A stretch of DNA of 28,680 bases from CAZNKU01 sp045541135 (GTDB taxonomy: Bacteria > Bacillota > Clostridia > Monoglobales > Firm-18), in NCBI GenBank assembly GCA_045541135.1, contig JAZQIO010000076.1, positions 1 to 28,680 on the forward strand, written 5' to 3'. The position numbers were made by a program, and so were the translations under genes. The notes below the pieces were generated by a model, which did no database searches, was not told the origin of the DNA, and saw nothing but the letters and a program-made list of their open reading frames with translations. Of this stretch, positions 16,688-23,676 are shown piece after piece (position 1 is the first letter of the stretch; every line of letters starts with the position of its first letter).

Positions 16688-17389
16688 TTATTTAACTACT
16701 GTGCCTATTTTCTCGCCATTTAAAACTCTAATGATATTTTTCGGATCATCAAGACCGAATACCAACAGCGGAATGTTATTGTCCATACAAAGTGATGAAG
16801 CTGTTGAATCCATAACCTTAAGCCCCTTGCTTATAACCTCAAGGTATGAAAGCTCGTCATATTTAACTGCACATTCGTTTGTGTTGGGGTCACAATCATA
16901 AACGCCGTCAACATTTTTTGCAAGAAGTATTGCGTCTGCATCAATTTCAGCCGCACGAAGTGCAGCAGCAGTATCTGTTGAAAAATAAGGGTTTCCCGAA
17001 CCGCAGGCAAATATAACTACTCTGCCCTTTTCAAGATGTCTTATAGCCTTGTTTCTGATGTAAACCTCAGCAAACTGTTTCATTTCAATAGCAGTCTGAA
17101 CCCTTGTAACAACCCCGCAACGCTCCAGGGCATCCTGCAGGGCTAGTGCATTTATTGTTGTAGCAAGCATACCCATATGGTCTGCTCTTGTGCGGTCCAT
17201 ATTTTCTCCGCTTCTACCTCTCCAGAAGTTTCCGCCACCACATACAATGGCAATCTGAACGCCCATTTCTGTAGCAACTTTGATTTGTTTGCAAATTTCT
17301 GCAATGGTTTCGTCATCAAGTCCTGTCTTTTTCGGACCTGCCAAAGCTTCACCGCTTACCTTTAATATAACTCTATTATATTTTGGCAT
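16688..17389 (-). CDS. pyrH: UMP kinase
   Basis: This bacterial hexameric UMP kinase of the amino acid kinase fold makes UDP from UMP; 233 residues. Motifs include RVILKVSGEALAG at the N-terminus, the GGGNFWRGRSG loop, DRTRADHMGMLATTINALAL, and GSGNPYFSTDTAAALRA. The ATG has GGAGGAT 5-6 bases upstream. It is the first gene of the minus-strand operon running through to polC and has its own promoter about 45-75 bases upstream. Confidence 0.97.
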   Translation of the reverse strand: MPKYNRVILKVSGEALAGPKKTGLDDETIAEICKQIKVATEMGVQIAIVCGGGNFWRGRSGENMDRTRADHMGMLATTINALALQDALERCGVVTRVQTAIEMKQFAEVYIRNKAIRHLEKGRVVIFACGSGNPYFSTDTAAALRAAEIDADAILLAKNVDGVYDCDPNTNECAVKYDELSYLEVISKGLKVMDSTASSLCMDNNIPLLVFGLDDPKNIIRVLNGEKIGTVVK

Positions 17390-17435
17390 TGTTATCCTCC
17401 ATAAAAAAATTATTTCATAATATATACTTAAAATA

Positions 17436-17464
17436 ATATTACCAAAAAAACGTTCGATTGTAAA
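17436..17464 (-). promoter_or_regulatory. Promoter of the pyrH-polC operon
   Basis: On the minus strand, TTTACA (17459-17464) and TAATAT (17436-17441) are separated by 17 bases, with initiation near 17429. No attenuator hairpin lies between it and pyrH. The AT-rich DNA from 17465 to 17629 shows nothing else I can name. Confidence 0.7.
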
Positions 17465-17629
17465 GACCTTAAAATCTTTTTTGGCATTTTTTTAAATGAT
17501 TGCCGAATAATTTCTGTAAAAATCACAAAAATAATTAAAAATCGTTTTTTAGCATTTTGGAGCATTTTAGAGAAAAACGGAGATTTTAAGAGTTTTAAAA
17601 AAATAAATTAAATTATTTCAAAAAAGTGC

Positions 17630-17658
17630 TTGACATATTATTAAACCTGTTGTATTAT
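17630..17658 (+). promoter_or_regulatory. Promoter of rplM-rpsI
   Basis: TTGACA (17630-17635) and TATTAT (17653-17658) are spaced 17 bases apart, with initiation near 17665. The leader is then only about 29 bases, too short for the longer L13 autoregulatory leaders known in other Firmicutes. Confidence 0.85.
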
Positions 17659-17693
17659 GTTATAGTCGTAAATTTGACAAGGAGGTAATTTTA

Positions 17694-18131
17694 ATGAGCA
17701 CATATATGGCAAAAGCTTCAGAGCTTAAAAAAGAATGGTACATCATTGATGCAGCAAACAAGCCACTTGGCCGTGTTGCTACAGTTGCAGCTACTATATT
17801 GCGTGGTAAGCATAAGCCTACTTATACTCCTCATGCAGATTGTGGTGATTTCGTAATCATCATCAATTCGGATAAGGCTATCCTTACAGGTAATAAGGCT
17901 GAACAGAAAATGTGGTACCGTCACACAGGTTATGTAGGCGGTCTTAAAGCTGTTAAATATTCAGATTTGATGGCTAACCGTTCAGAAAAAGCTATGGAAT
18001 TGGCAGTTTGGGGTATGCTACCTCACAACACAATCGGAAGAACAGCACTTACAAGATGCCGTATCTTCAAAGGCGCTGAACACACACACAGTGCACAAAA
18101 ACCTATCGTTTGGGATAGAGAGATTAAGTAG
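17694..18131 (+). CDS. rplM: 50S ribosomal protein L13
   Basis: This is a 145-residue early-assembly protein of the large subunit. It is recognised by WYIIDAANKPLGRVAT near the N-terminus, LRGKHKPTYTPHADCGDFVI, and the C-terminal GMLPHNTIGR motif. The ATG follows AAGGAGGT at 7 bases. A second ATG at 17706 would remove four residues but has no ribosome binding site. It is co-transcribed with rpsI, 13 bases downstream, the usual pairing. Confidence 0.98.
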   Translation: MSTYMAKASELKKEWYIIDAANKPLGRVATVAATILRGKHKPTYTPHADCGDFVIIINSDKAILTGNKAEQKMWYRHTGYVGGLKAVKYSDLMANRSEKAMELAVWGMLPHNTIGRTALTRCRIFKGAEHTHSAQKPIVWDREIK

Positions 18132-18144
18132 GAGGGTGAATTAA

Positions 18145-18531
18145 ATGGCTGGATACTACGGTACAGGTAGAAGAAAAAAATCAATCGCCAGAGTACGTCT
18201 TGTTCCTGGAACAGGTGTTGTTACAATCAACAAGCGTGATATAGATGATTATTTTGGTTTGGACACACTAAAACTAATCGTTCGTCAACCACTTGAAGCT
18301 TTGGGTCTTACAGGTAAGTTTGACGTTATCGCTACAGTAGTTGGCGGCGGTGTTACAGGTCAGGCCGGTGCAATTCGCCACGGTATTGCTCGTGCTCTAT
18401 TGCAGGCTGACGCTGAAAACAGAGCTGTTCTTAAGAAGAGCGGTTACCTAACACGTGACCCACGTATGAAAGAACGTAAGAAATACGGTCTTAAAGCTGC
18501 TCGTCGTGCACCACAGTTCTCAAAGAGATAA
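18145..18531 (+). CDS. rpsI: 30S ribosomal protein S9
   Basis: This is a 128-residue small-subunit protein whose C-terminal tail reaches the P-site tRNA. It shows YYGTGRRKKSIARVRLVPG at the start, GGGVTGQAGAIRHGIARAL in the middle, and the conserved tail ending APQFSKR. The ATG follows GGAGGG at 8 bases. It is second gene of the rplM operon, followed by a strong terminator. Confidence 0.98.
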   Translation: MAGYYGTGRRKKSIARVRLVPGTGVVTINKRDIDDYFGLDTLKLIVRQPLEALGLTGKFDVIATVVGGGVTGQAGAIRHGIARALLQADAENRAVLKKSGYLTRDPRMKERKKYGLKAARRAPQFSKR

Positions 18532-18552
18532 TTACATTATTTCAAAAAATTA

Positions 18553-18585
18553 CAGCACTCACAGAAAAGTGGGTGCTGTTTTTTT
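18553..18585 (+). terminator. Intrinsic terminator of rplM-rpsI
   Basis: A 10-bp stem with one G-T pair (18553-18562 with 18569-18578) and a 6-base loop is followed by seven T (18579-18585), 21 bases after the rpsI stop. Confidence 0.93.
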
Positions 18586-18596
18586 GCATAAAAATA

Positions 18597-18874
18597 GGCT
18601 GTCGCAAAATGGGTTCATTTTGCGACAGCCCATTTAGGGTGAATGAAAAATTGTGCAGATTGGACAAACTGAACCCGCAGGGGTTACCCGAAGACGTACG
18701 ATGGTACGTCGAGTGGTGAAGTTTGTTCAAAACACAAGGCATTTAATGAAAGAAATTCGTCAATGACGAATTTCTTCCTTAAAAATTGATTTATTTTAAC
18801 TTTATCATTACACTTGAATGACTTTGTTTAGCATTTTATTCGCCTTGTGTGGTATGCGCAATTTTGCGACACCC
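18597..18874. repeat. MITE-like element with a foldable core
   Basis: The convergent gap between rpsI and the WG-repeat gene holds a compact palindromic unit without a gene. Its ends share TGTCGCAAAAT and ATTTTGCGACA (18600-18610; 18861-18871). The left end is itself a perfect 15-bp hairpin with a GGTT loop (18597-18611 with 18616-18630). Inside are a 68-bp foldable core (18662-18728), a 27-base near-perfect palindrome (18750-18776) and a 9-bp inverted pair (18732-18740 with 18842-18850). It resembles a non-autonomous DNA element; no transposase is present. The 27-base palindrome may also stop minus-strand transcripts. Confidence 0.5.
18662..18728. other. Candidate structured RNA or DNA three-way junction
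   Basis: An outer 9-bp stem with one G-T pair (18662-18670 with 18720-18728) encloses two perfect hairpins: AACCC-GCAG-GGGTT (18672-18685) and GACGTAC-GATG-GTACGTC (18693-18710). The fold is possible on either strand. No promoter is seen right next to it. It could be an RNA or a DNA recognition structure of the surrounding element. Confidence 0.4.
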
Positions 18875-18881
18875 TTTCATT

Positions 18882-20315
18882 TTAACCTATATAGTTATAT
18901 TTTGCTTTCACTACAATTTCTCCGTCCATATTCATAATTCCGCACATACCGTCTTTGGAGAACACAATGTAATCCGCATACACAGCTTCAACAAAATCTA
19001 TGCCTACCAGTTTGGTTTCGTTACCCTTTTTATCTACAATATAATTATTTCCGTCTTTTGAAACAACAGCTTTGTCGTTAAGGAAAGCACAACCCGGCTC
19101 ATACTTATATTCATCCATATAAGAAAGATAATGGTCAGCTGATATTTCAATATAATCGTAGCAGGGCTCTATAACCCATTTACCATTTCTGTCAACAAAT
19201 CCCCATTTGCCATCTTCGCACACTGCCGCAAGACCATTATCCGAAAAAGATGTTACAGAATCAAAGCTGCAGTCAATTACCTCTTTGCCTTTTTTGTTTA
19301 CAAATCCCCATTCACCATCTTCACATACTGCCGCAAGGCCATTTTCTGCAAAGCTGTACATTTCATCATAACGGGTTTTTATAATTTCATCGCCGTCCTT
19401 GTCAACGATTCCCCATTCGCCATCTTTTTTTATCAAGGCAAGTTTATTATCACCAAAATCTGAAACCAATTCATACTGAGGCTCTATAACATATTTCCCT
19501 TTTTCGTTGATAAATCCCCATTTTCCGTCTTCACATACTGCCGCGAATCCATTTATAAAAGGTCTTGCAGCATCAAATTCATAATCAATAACCAATTTAC
19601 CTTTTTTATTGATAAAGCCACACTTTCTTTCGTTGCCGTACTTTACAACAATTGCATATTCATCCACAAAATCATAGGCATATTCATACTGTGCATCTAT
19701 TACAAATTCACCTTTTTTATTTACATAGCCGTATTTTTCATCTGTGTATACTCTTGCAAGTCCGCTGTCGCTGAAATCATATGCATAGTCAAAACGGGGA
19801 GTAATTGAATATTCTCCGTTTTTATCAATATATCCGTATTCCCATCCTTCATCTTCTTCGTACAATCCAACTACAGCCAGTCCGTTTTCGGCAAAATTTC
19901 CGGCATAATCAAATTCGGGAGTTATTATTTCCTCTCCCTCTTCATTTATAAATCCTCTTTTTCCGTCATCACAGTTTACAACGGCAAGTCCCTGACGGAA
20001 CAAATTACCACTTTCATATACCTTTGCCCCGCTGCAGCTTTTAATGACAAAAGCCAGAATAATTGCCACAATAATCAAAGCTCCTGCTCCTATAATTATC
20101 GGCAGTTTATTTTTTATATTAAGCTGTTTAACAGGCTTTTCCGGTTCAGAATACATAGGCTGTATGGCGTCTTCATAATCCTGAGACGGATCCGGATAGT
20201 CATCCTTAAAATACTCTGCATACATATCCGCATAGGTTTCACTGTCTACAGTTGACCCTGCATTTTCCTGTTGAGATTCAACCTCGTTTTCGGCAATGTA
20301 ATTATTATTTTCCAT
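18882..20315 (-). CDS. WG-repeat protein with one membrane anchor
   Basis: This is a 477-residue protein. An acidic cytoplasmic N-terminus (1-62) leads to one transmembrane helix (about 71-92). The rest, outside the membrane, is about ten WG (KWG) repeats of the form WGFxNKKGKxVIxPxYDxxxxF. WG repeats are beta-rich and their function is poorly known. Several repeats are very close at DNA level, for example around 19206-19260, 19310-19360 and 19520-19555, which points to recent internal duplication. The final two repeats have lost the Trp. The ATG overlaps the stop of the upstream membrane gene (TAATG), with GAGGAG 11 bases before it. The pair probably works together at the envelope; the role is unknown. 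Confidence 0.88.
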   Translation of the reverse strand: MENNNYIAENEVESQQENAGSTVDSETYADMYAEYFKDDYPDPSQDYEDAIQPMYSEPEKPVKQLNIKNKLPIIIGAGALIIVAIILAFVIKSCSGAKVYESGNLFRQGLAVVNCDDGKRGFINEEGEEIITPEFDYAGNFAENGLAVVGLYEEDEGWEYGYIDKNGEYSITPRFDYAYDFSDSGLARVYTDEKYGYVNKKGEFVIDAQYEYAYDFVDEYAIVVKYGNERKCGFINKKGKLVIDYEFDAARPFINGFAAVCEDGKWGFINEKGKYVIEPQYELVSDFGDNKLALIKKDGEWGIVDKDGDEIIKTRYDEMYSFAENGLAAVCEDGEWGFVNKKGKEVIDCSFDSVTSFSDNGLAAVCEDGKWGFVDRNGKWVIEPCYDYIEISADHYLSYMDEYKYEPGCAFLNDKAVVSKDGNNYIVDKKGNETKLVGIDFVEAVYADYIVFSKDGMCGIMNMDGEIVVKAKYNYIG

Positions 20316-20944
20316 TATTTATTCAACTCCTCAAAATTTGTATCTGTTTCTTCCGAACTCACAACCGTTTCAGGCTGTTCATCAAAAATTTCCGTAACAT
20401 TTACCTTGTATATTTTGTTCTTGCATTTGTTAAGACAAACCGCCTTTGCAAGAGGCAACATAAAACTAACAAGTAAATAGCCGATTGAATTTTCTTTGTA
20501 CGCATATTCAAAAATTTTGTATGTACATACGGTTGCAACGGTCATTCTTGCCAGCATCAAAACAAAAAACACAAACAGCATAAAACATACAAACATAAAA
20601 AAAACAAAACTCACTTCAGCTATAAACAGTACGTGTCTTGCCTTTAATATCGCCAACACAAAAACCACCAGCATAAACAAAATTACACATAGCGCCGACA
20701 TTGATATTGAAAACATCGTTTTCCCCCATCTGTCACGAGGATTTTCAGAATTTTCAACGCTGTCCGCAACACTTCCGAGAATGCGACCCGACGCAACAGG
20801 TACCCACGCATAACCGGGGCAGCGTATTTTGTATTTTTTTGCCAGTGCATACAGTGCCTTTGATGTAAGAACGTAGTTCATAACAATAACAAATAAAATT
20901 ACTGAAGTCAAAAGCTCGTATACAATGCTTATTATTTCATTCAT
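20315..20944 (-). CDS. Multi-pass membrane protein, partner of WG protein
   Basis: This is a 209-residue membrane protein of unknown function with about four hydrophobic segments (near 8-28, 80-102, 107-133 and a weaker one at 152-166). Between the first two lies LAKKYKIRCPGYAWVPVASG, a pattern seen in small uncharacterised clostridial membrane proteins. The C-terminal 40 residues are acidic and cytoplasmic. The ATG has GAGGG 6 bases upstream. It is the first gene of a two-gene operon and overlaps the WG-repeat gene by one base. Confidence 0.8.
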   Translation of the reverse strand: MNEIISIVYELLTSVILFVIVMNYVLTSKALYALAKKYKIRCPGYAWVPVASGRILGSVADSVENSENPRDRWGKTMFSISMSALCVILFMLVVFVLAILKARHVLFIAEVSFVFFMFVCFMLFVFFVLMLARMTVATVCTYKIFEYAYKENSIGYLLVSFMLPLAKAVCLNKCKNKIYKVNVTEIFDEQPETVVSSEETDTNFEELNK

Positions 20945-20974
20945 AATTATCCCTCACATAAAAAATTCACTTAA

Positions 20975-21003
20975 ATTATAGCATATTTAAAGACCATTGT
21001 AAA
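20975..21003 (-). promoter_or_regulatory. Promoter of the membrane protein / WG-repeat operon
   Basis: On the minus strand, TTTACA (20998-21003) and TATAAT (20975-20980) are 17 bases apart, with TG one base before the -10 (extended -10). Initiation is near 20968. Confidence 0.8.
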
Positions 21004-21102
21004 GCACAACACTACTTATGCTTAAATCATATTCCCTTTTTAAAACATTTTAATGTATTTTTGTTTTTCAGTTATTATTTATTGTTTTTCGATAATTTTT
21101 AC

Positions 21103-21131
21103 TTGACAAACAGTAATTTGACTGTTATAAT
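21103..21131 (+). promoter_or_regulatory. Consensus promoter with a dyad in its spacer
   Basis: TTGACA (21103-21108) and TATAAT (21126-21131) are 17 bases apart. The spacer contains AACAGT-AATTTG-ACTGTT (21109-21126), a perfect 6-bp dyad ending on the first base of the -10 box. This is the expected place for a repressor operator; the small HTH protein encoded second in this operon is the obvious candidate. Initiation is near 21138, about 23 bases before the first ATG. Confidence 0.75.
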
Positions 21132-21160
21132 GAAAGCAACTTCAGGAAAGGAATGATTTT

Positions 21161-21616
21161 ATGTATACAAAAAAAGCTACCCATTACATAGCAAAAACCA
21201 TAACGGACATACTTTTTTACACAAGCCTTATATGTTTGGTGCTGGAACCGTTTTATGCTGACGAAATTTTTGCATGGATACTGTATCCAAATCCAAATTA
21301 CCAAACTACGTTCACAATAGTCATATTTTTATCCGGCGTGGGATGCAGTTACATTTTGTTTAATTTAAAGCAAATGTACAAATCTTTGCTTGTTGGAAAT
21401 CCTTTTACAGAAAAAAATGTCGGTCATTTCAGAAAAATGGCAATAACCTGTAGCATTATAGCACTTATTTATATTATAAAGTGCTTTATTATGTTTACCA
21501 TAGCCACCTTGATAATAGCGGTTATATTTGTTGTAGGATGTATTTTCTGCCTTACATTAAAAGACCTTTTTAAGCAGGCAATAAATTACAAAACCGAAAA
21601 TGAACTTACTATATAA
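21161..21616 (+). CDS. DUF2975 membrane protein
   Basis: This is a 151-residue protein with four predicted transmembrane segments, matching DUF2975: the central GNPFTEKNVGHFRKMAI motif (about 79-95) separates two hydrophobic pairs. Function is unknown; the family very often precedes a small Cro/C1-type regulator, as here. The ATG has AAGGAA about 7 bases upstream. It is the first gene of a three-gene operon. Confidence 0.88.
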   Translation: MYTKKATHYIAKTITDILFYTSLICLVLEPFYADEIFAWILYPNPNYQTTFTIVIFLSGVGCSYILFNLKQMYKSLLVGNPFTEKNVGHFRKMAITCSIIALIYIIKCFIMFTIATLIIAVIFVVGCIFCLTLKDLFKQAINYKTENELTI

Positions 21617-21631
21617 AAGGGAGCGATAAAA

Positions 21632-21838
21632 ATGCCTATAATTGTAAACCTTGATGTAATGATGGCAAAGCGAAAAATAGGGTTAATGGAGCTTGCCGAA
21701 AAAATAAACATCACACCTGCAAATTTATCTATACTAAAAAATAACAAAGCAAAGGCTATACGTTTTTCAACACTGGAGGATATATGCAAGGCACTGGATT
21801 GCCAGCCTGCCGATATACTTGAATATGATGGAGGTTGA
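21632..21838 (+). CDS. Small Cro/CI-type HTH regulator, YozG-like
   Basis: This is a 68-residue protein that is essentially one helix-turn-helix domain. The recognition region is MELAEKINITPANLSILKNN (about 19-38), followed by the family tail RFSTLEDICKALDCQPADIL. Such proteins typically repress their own DUF2975 operon. The ATG has GGGAG 8 bases upstream. It lies 15 bases after the DUF2975 gene and ends 4 bases before the next start. The dyad in the operon promoter spacer is a likely binding site (inference). Confidence 0.92.
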   Translation: MPIIVNLDVMMAKRKIGLMELAEKINITPANLSILKNNKAKAIRFSTLEDICKALDCQPADILEYDGG

Positions 21839-21842
21839 TTTT

Positions 21843-23633
21843 ATGAAAAACGTCATTAAAGGCGGACTTCTCGGCATAAGTCTTATTTTCACAAACAGAC
21901 TCTGCCACCATTTTTTTGATTTTTTTGATACAACAAAAATCTTTCCGTATGCTTTTGCCTGCATATTCTTATTTTTTACAGTTACAACCGTTTTTTTAAT
22001 TTCTCACAAAATGACAGACTTGCTCATATGCGGAGCAGTCGGTGCAGGCACAGCCTTTTGCGGAGAAATTATGATAATGCCTTTTTTTGGCGGTAACGAA
22101 TCGGTGGGTTTAAGTATTTTATGTTATATTGCAGGATTCCGCGGTTCCTTGGCGGCTATTGGAATTGCAAGCATTCTTACAGTAAAAAATTCAAAAAAGT
22201 CACATATGGAAACAACAGACGATAAAAGCTTTTCAAAGGATTTGAAACTCCGTCTTTTAATATATTTCACAGTTTCCGCGATAACCTTTTCATATCTTAT
22301 AATGCCGGAAAATGCAGGGTTAAGTGTGCCTGTATTCACATTAATTCAACTGGTAATTTTATGGTTTATCGTACCTGATAAAAAAAGATTGTTGGTATTC
22401 ATCCCAATAATCATAATGTCAATTAATTGCTGCATTAGTGCAAACAATATATGGAAAGTCTCAAACCTTTTGATAAGCATTGTACTTTACGGTTGTATGT
22501 TTATGAAATACAATTTCAAAAAAATTGGCACAAATCTCCTGTCAAACGGTTTCAAACAGCTTATAGCCCCGCTTAACTGTTTTAAAATCCCATTTAAATG
22601 GGTTGCGGAATTCAACAGCACAAAATCCGCTGTCATAAAGCGTATTGTAATAGCTGTTGTGTCGGCATTTGCCTGTTCGGTTATTCTTATCGCAGTATTA
22701 TCCAATGCAGATATGGTATTTTCGCTAAAAACTCAAAACCTGCTTTCAGGAATACTTAAAACACTGAATCCGCACTTTATTTATGTTTGTGTAATAGGAA
22801 TAATAGTCGGACTTTATATGTTTGGTGTAATACATAACTCTTTTGACGATAACAATATCTGCGAAAAAGCCGAGGAGCGAAACCTAAAGGGTGACCTGAT
22901 AATAATAAATACCGTGCTTTTTGTTGTGTTGTTTATATATACTGTTTTTGTAATAATTCAGTTTAAATATCTTTTTTCAGGCTCTGCACTTCCAGCAGGT
23001 CTCACATACACCGAATATGCAAGGAAGGGCTTTTTTGAGCTTTTAGCTCTCAGCGTTGTAAACATTGCCGCCATTCTTACAGTTATCGCATTTACAAAAA
23101 CTCACAGCGACAAATGGATAACATTATCTAAAATACTTTGTCATTATATGTGCGGTGTTACACTTGTTCTTCTGACGTCCTCCTTTTACAAAATGCTGCT
23201 TTACACAAATGATGACGGACTTACAAGAATGCGTTTTTTTGTAATGGGATTTTTAATCTTCGAGGCAATAGGGCTTCTTATAACATTTGTATATATAGCA
23301 AAGCCACACTTTAATATAAGTGTCGTTTATGCTTTAATTGCCCTTACATATTATATGTTTTTAAATATTGTTCCCGCAGATAATATTATTGCAAAAAATC
23401 AAATAGACAAATATCTTAACAATGAACGCAAAGGGATTGAATATATTTTCACCCTTTCTTCAGATGCGGCTCCTGCAATGGAATATCTTTACAAAAATAC
23501 TGATGATATTGAAATAAAAAAATCGGTGAAAGCTTTCCTTACCGACAAAACACAATCCGACATACCTGATCGTTGGCAAAGACTTAATCTTTCTACCGAA
23601 AAAGCAAAAAACATTTTAACAAAGCTTAAATAA
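21843..23633 (+). CDS. DUF4173 multi-pass membrane protein
   Basis: This is a roughly 596-residue integral membrane protein with about a dozen hydrophobic segments. The second half matches DUF4173: LSNADMVFS, then LTYTEYARKGFFELLALSVV and the later YKMLLYTNDDGLTRMRFFV. The C-terminal 90 residues are hydrophilic. Function is unknown. I start at the ATG at 21843, with GGAGGT 7 bases upstream, four bases after the HTH stop; in-frame ATGs at 21819 and 21825 lie inside the HTH gene without a ribosome binding site. It is the last gene of the operon, followed by a palindromic terminator. Confidence 0.85.
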   Translation: MKNVIKGGLLGISLIFTNRLCHHFFDFFDTTKIFPYAFACIFLFFTVTTVFLISHKMTDLLICGAVGAGTAFCGEIMIMPFFGGNESVGLSILCYIAGFRGSLAAIGIASILTVKNSKKSHMETTDDKSFSKDLKLRLLIYFTVSAITFSYLIMPENAGLSVPVFTLIQLVILWFIVPDKKRLLVFIPIIIMSINCCISANNIWKVSNLLISIVLYGCMFMKYNFKKIGTNLLSNGFKQLIAPLNCFKIPFKWVAEFNSTKSAVIKRIVIAVVSAFACSVILIAVLSNADMVFSLKTQNLLSGILKTLNPHFIYVCVIGIIVGLYMFGVIHNSFDDNNICEKAEERNLKGDLIIINTVLFVVLFIYTVFVIIQFKYLFSGSALPAGLTYTEYARKGFFELLALSVVNIAAILTVIAFTKTHSDKWITLSKILCHYMCGVTLVLLTSSFYKMLLYTNDDGLTRMRFFVMGFLIFEAIGLLITFVYIAKPHFNISVVYALIALTYYMFLNIVPADNIIAKNQIDKYLNNERKGIEYIFTLSSDAAPAMEYLYKNTDDIEIKKSVKAFLTDKTQSDIPDRWQRLNLSTEKAKNILTKLK

Positions 23634-23640
23634 CAAATAG

Positions 23641-23667
23641 GGTCTGTCGCAAAATTTGCGACAGACC
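23641..23667. terminator. Palindrome between convergent genes, likely two-way terminator
   Basis: A perfect 13-bp inverted repeat around one central base (23641-23653 with 23655-23667, GGTCTGTCGCAAA) lies between the DUF4173 stop and the convergent deacetylase stop. T runs are short on both sides. It shares TGTCGCAAA with both ends of the element at 18597-18874. Confidence 0.6.
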
Positions 23668-23676
23668 TGTTTATCA

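Noticed and set aside
17659..17693. Ribosomal L13 autoregulatory leader
   Set aside because: The promoter leaves only about 29 bases of leader, too short for the known fold.
18648..18735. tRNA-like gene
   Set aside because: The stems are present, but the acceptor, anticodon loop and T-loop consensus are not; the fold is a three-way junction of different shape.
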